Assembly: GCA_025462985.1 (NCBI GenBank)
Contig: JAOAPP010000281.1
Span: 1-8,069, forward strand
Direction of reading: 5' to 3'
Origin: Bryobacterales bacterium
GTDB taxonomy: Bacteria > Acidobacteriota > Terriglobia > Bryobacterales > Bryobacteraceae
DNA: 8,069 bases
A model generated the notes under the pieces. The model saw only the letters and a list, made by a program, of their open reading frames with translations, was not told where the DNA came from and did no database searches. Positions within the stretch are counted from its first letter, which is position 1, and each line of letters opens with the position of its first letter. The position numbers and the translations under genes are program-made. Positions 7,683-8,069 of the stretch are shown here, one piece after another.

Positions 7683-7816
7683 ACTTCTGGCGGCTGGAGG
7701 CGAGCACAGGTGGTGGATTTGGGCCAGACCCTACCCGACGTCATCCGGTCGCCAACTAGTGTTTTCAGGCGGTTACCGTTTGGCTGCTCACGTGTTTATA
7801 GAGACGTGAAGTTTCT
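7683..7816 (+). other. Intergenic region between the kinase and FecR-like genes
   Basis: This 134-base gap is the only substantial non-coding stretch. I see no strong hairpin followed by a T run, so no clear intrinsic terminator for the upstream genes. A weak promoter guess for the next gene is TTACCG (7773-7778) with TATAGA (7797-7802), 18 bases apart. A 9-base palindrome, CGGTTACCG (7770-7778), covers the would-be -35. GAAG (7808-7811) may serve as ribosome binding site five bases before the ATG at 7817. Confidence 0.4.
7788..7809. repeat. Inverted repeat TCACGT-N10-ACGTGA before the FecR-like gene
   Basis: Two perfect 6-base arms (7788-7793 and 7804-7809) are separated by 10 bases. The TATAGA candidate -10 lies between the arms, and the ATG is 7 bases past the right arm. 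The arms are 16 bases apart from start to start, so this could be an operator for a dimeric regulator or a hairpin near the ribosome binding site. A 6-base pair of arms may also arise by chance. Confidence 0.25.
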
Positions 7817-8069
7817 ATGTGGCGCAATTTTCTGACACTGGTCCTGGCGTTTGCGGTGGCTCTCGTTGGAGTGAATCCGCACCTCAACGCGCAAGAGCAG
7901 TATCCGGTGGATCAGGGGGATTCCGGGCCCGCTTACGGCCAACCGTATCCGGATGATGGCGAAGACCCCGGGAGTTCACAGCAGGGCCAGAGCGGGGCAG
8001 CCGATGCCATCGATATCCCTGGAAGTGAGCAGCATGGAGTGGCCCGGCTCAGCGTGGTCCAGGGCGACG
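7817..8069 (+). CDS. Secreted FecR-like domain protein, 5' part (3' end outside the window)
   Basis: An open frame with no stop runs from the ATG at 7817 to the window end, giving 84 complete codons. The start MWRNFLTLVLAFAVALVGV is a signal peptide or anchor, with likely cleavage after HLNA (about residue 25). It is followed by an acidic linker rich in Gly, Gln, Pro and Asp (about 26-70) that is probably disordered. The visible end reads GVARLSVVQGD. This resembles the first strand of FecR/DUF-type domains found in many acidobacterial exported proteins, where a phrase like this opens the folded domain. The export signal is well supported. The FecR assignment rests on about ten residues and is tentative. 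The gap before it suggests its own promoter. Its function is not known; if it has a FecR domain it may act in the periplasm or on the cell surface. Confidence 0.6.
   Translation, partial: MWRNFLTLVLAFAVALVGVNPHLNAQEQYPVDQGDSGPAYGQPYPDDGEDPGSSQQGQSGAADAIDIPGSEQHGVARLSVVQGD

Noticed and set aside
7683..7760. Intrinsic terminator after the kinase gene
   Set aside because: Short pairings such as GGG/CCC around 7720-7730 exist, but there is no stable stem followed by a T run.

Overview
The window looks like a chromosomal segment from a free-living Gram-negative bacterium, most likely an acidobacterium (Solibacter/Bryobacter-like). This placement is an inference. It rests on a GMC oxidoreductase followed by a Tat-exported gluconate 2-dehydrogenase subunit 3, on tandem secreted M13 (neprilysin/PepO-type) peptidases, and on a FecR-like secreted protein, all on a G+C-rich background. 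No rRNA or other phylogenetic marker is present. All recognisable genes lie on the + strand and are tightly packed.

Layout: (1) 1-207 is the C-terminal tail of a GMC oxidoreductase. (2) 208-729 encodes its probable partner, a Tat-signal gluconate 2-dehydrogenase subunit 3 family protein, starting immediately after the GMC stop codon. (3) 719-2752 encodes an intact exported M13 zinc metallopeptidase whose start overlaps the previous gene by 11 bp. (4) 2777-4791 is a second, paralogous M13 peptidase gene. As given it is split by a one-base frameshift near 3283-3286. (5) 4817-6859 encodes a cytosolic M3 oligopeptidase of the oligopeptidase A type. (6) 6885-7682 encodes a soluble histidine kinase with a coiled coil, DHp and ATPase domain but no sensor or membrane segment. 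(7) 7683-7816 is the only sizeable intergenic gap. It holds a small inverted repeat. (8) 7817 to the window end is the 5' part of a secreted FecR-like protein gene, cut off by the window edge.

The gene order suggests one transcription unit, or two overlapping ones. An exported flavin-dependent sugar/alcohol dehydrogenase pair is followed by two extracytoplasmic endopeptidases, which would cut external or periplasmic peptides, and then by a cytosolic oligopeptidase that could finish imported fragments. A sensorless kinase closes the unit. The functional link is inferred from spacing alone (overlap or 24-25 bp gaps). No mobile element, CRISPR array, tRNA or rRNA was seen. I did not find a clearly undescribed system. 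The most useful observations are the frameshifted second M13 copy, the tandem duplication, the sensorless kinase and the inverted repeat before the last gene.
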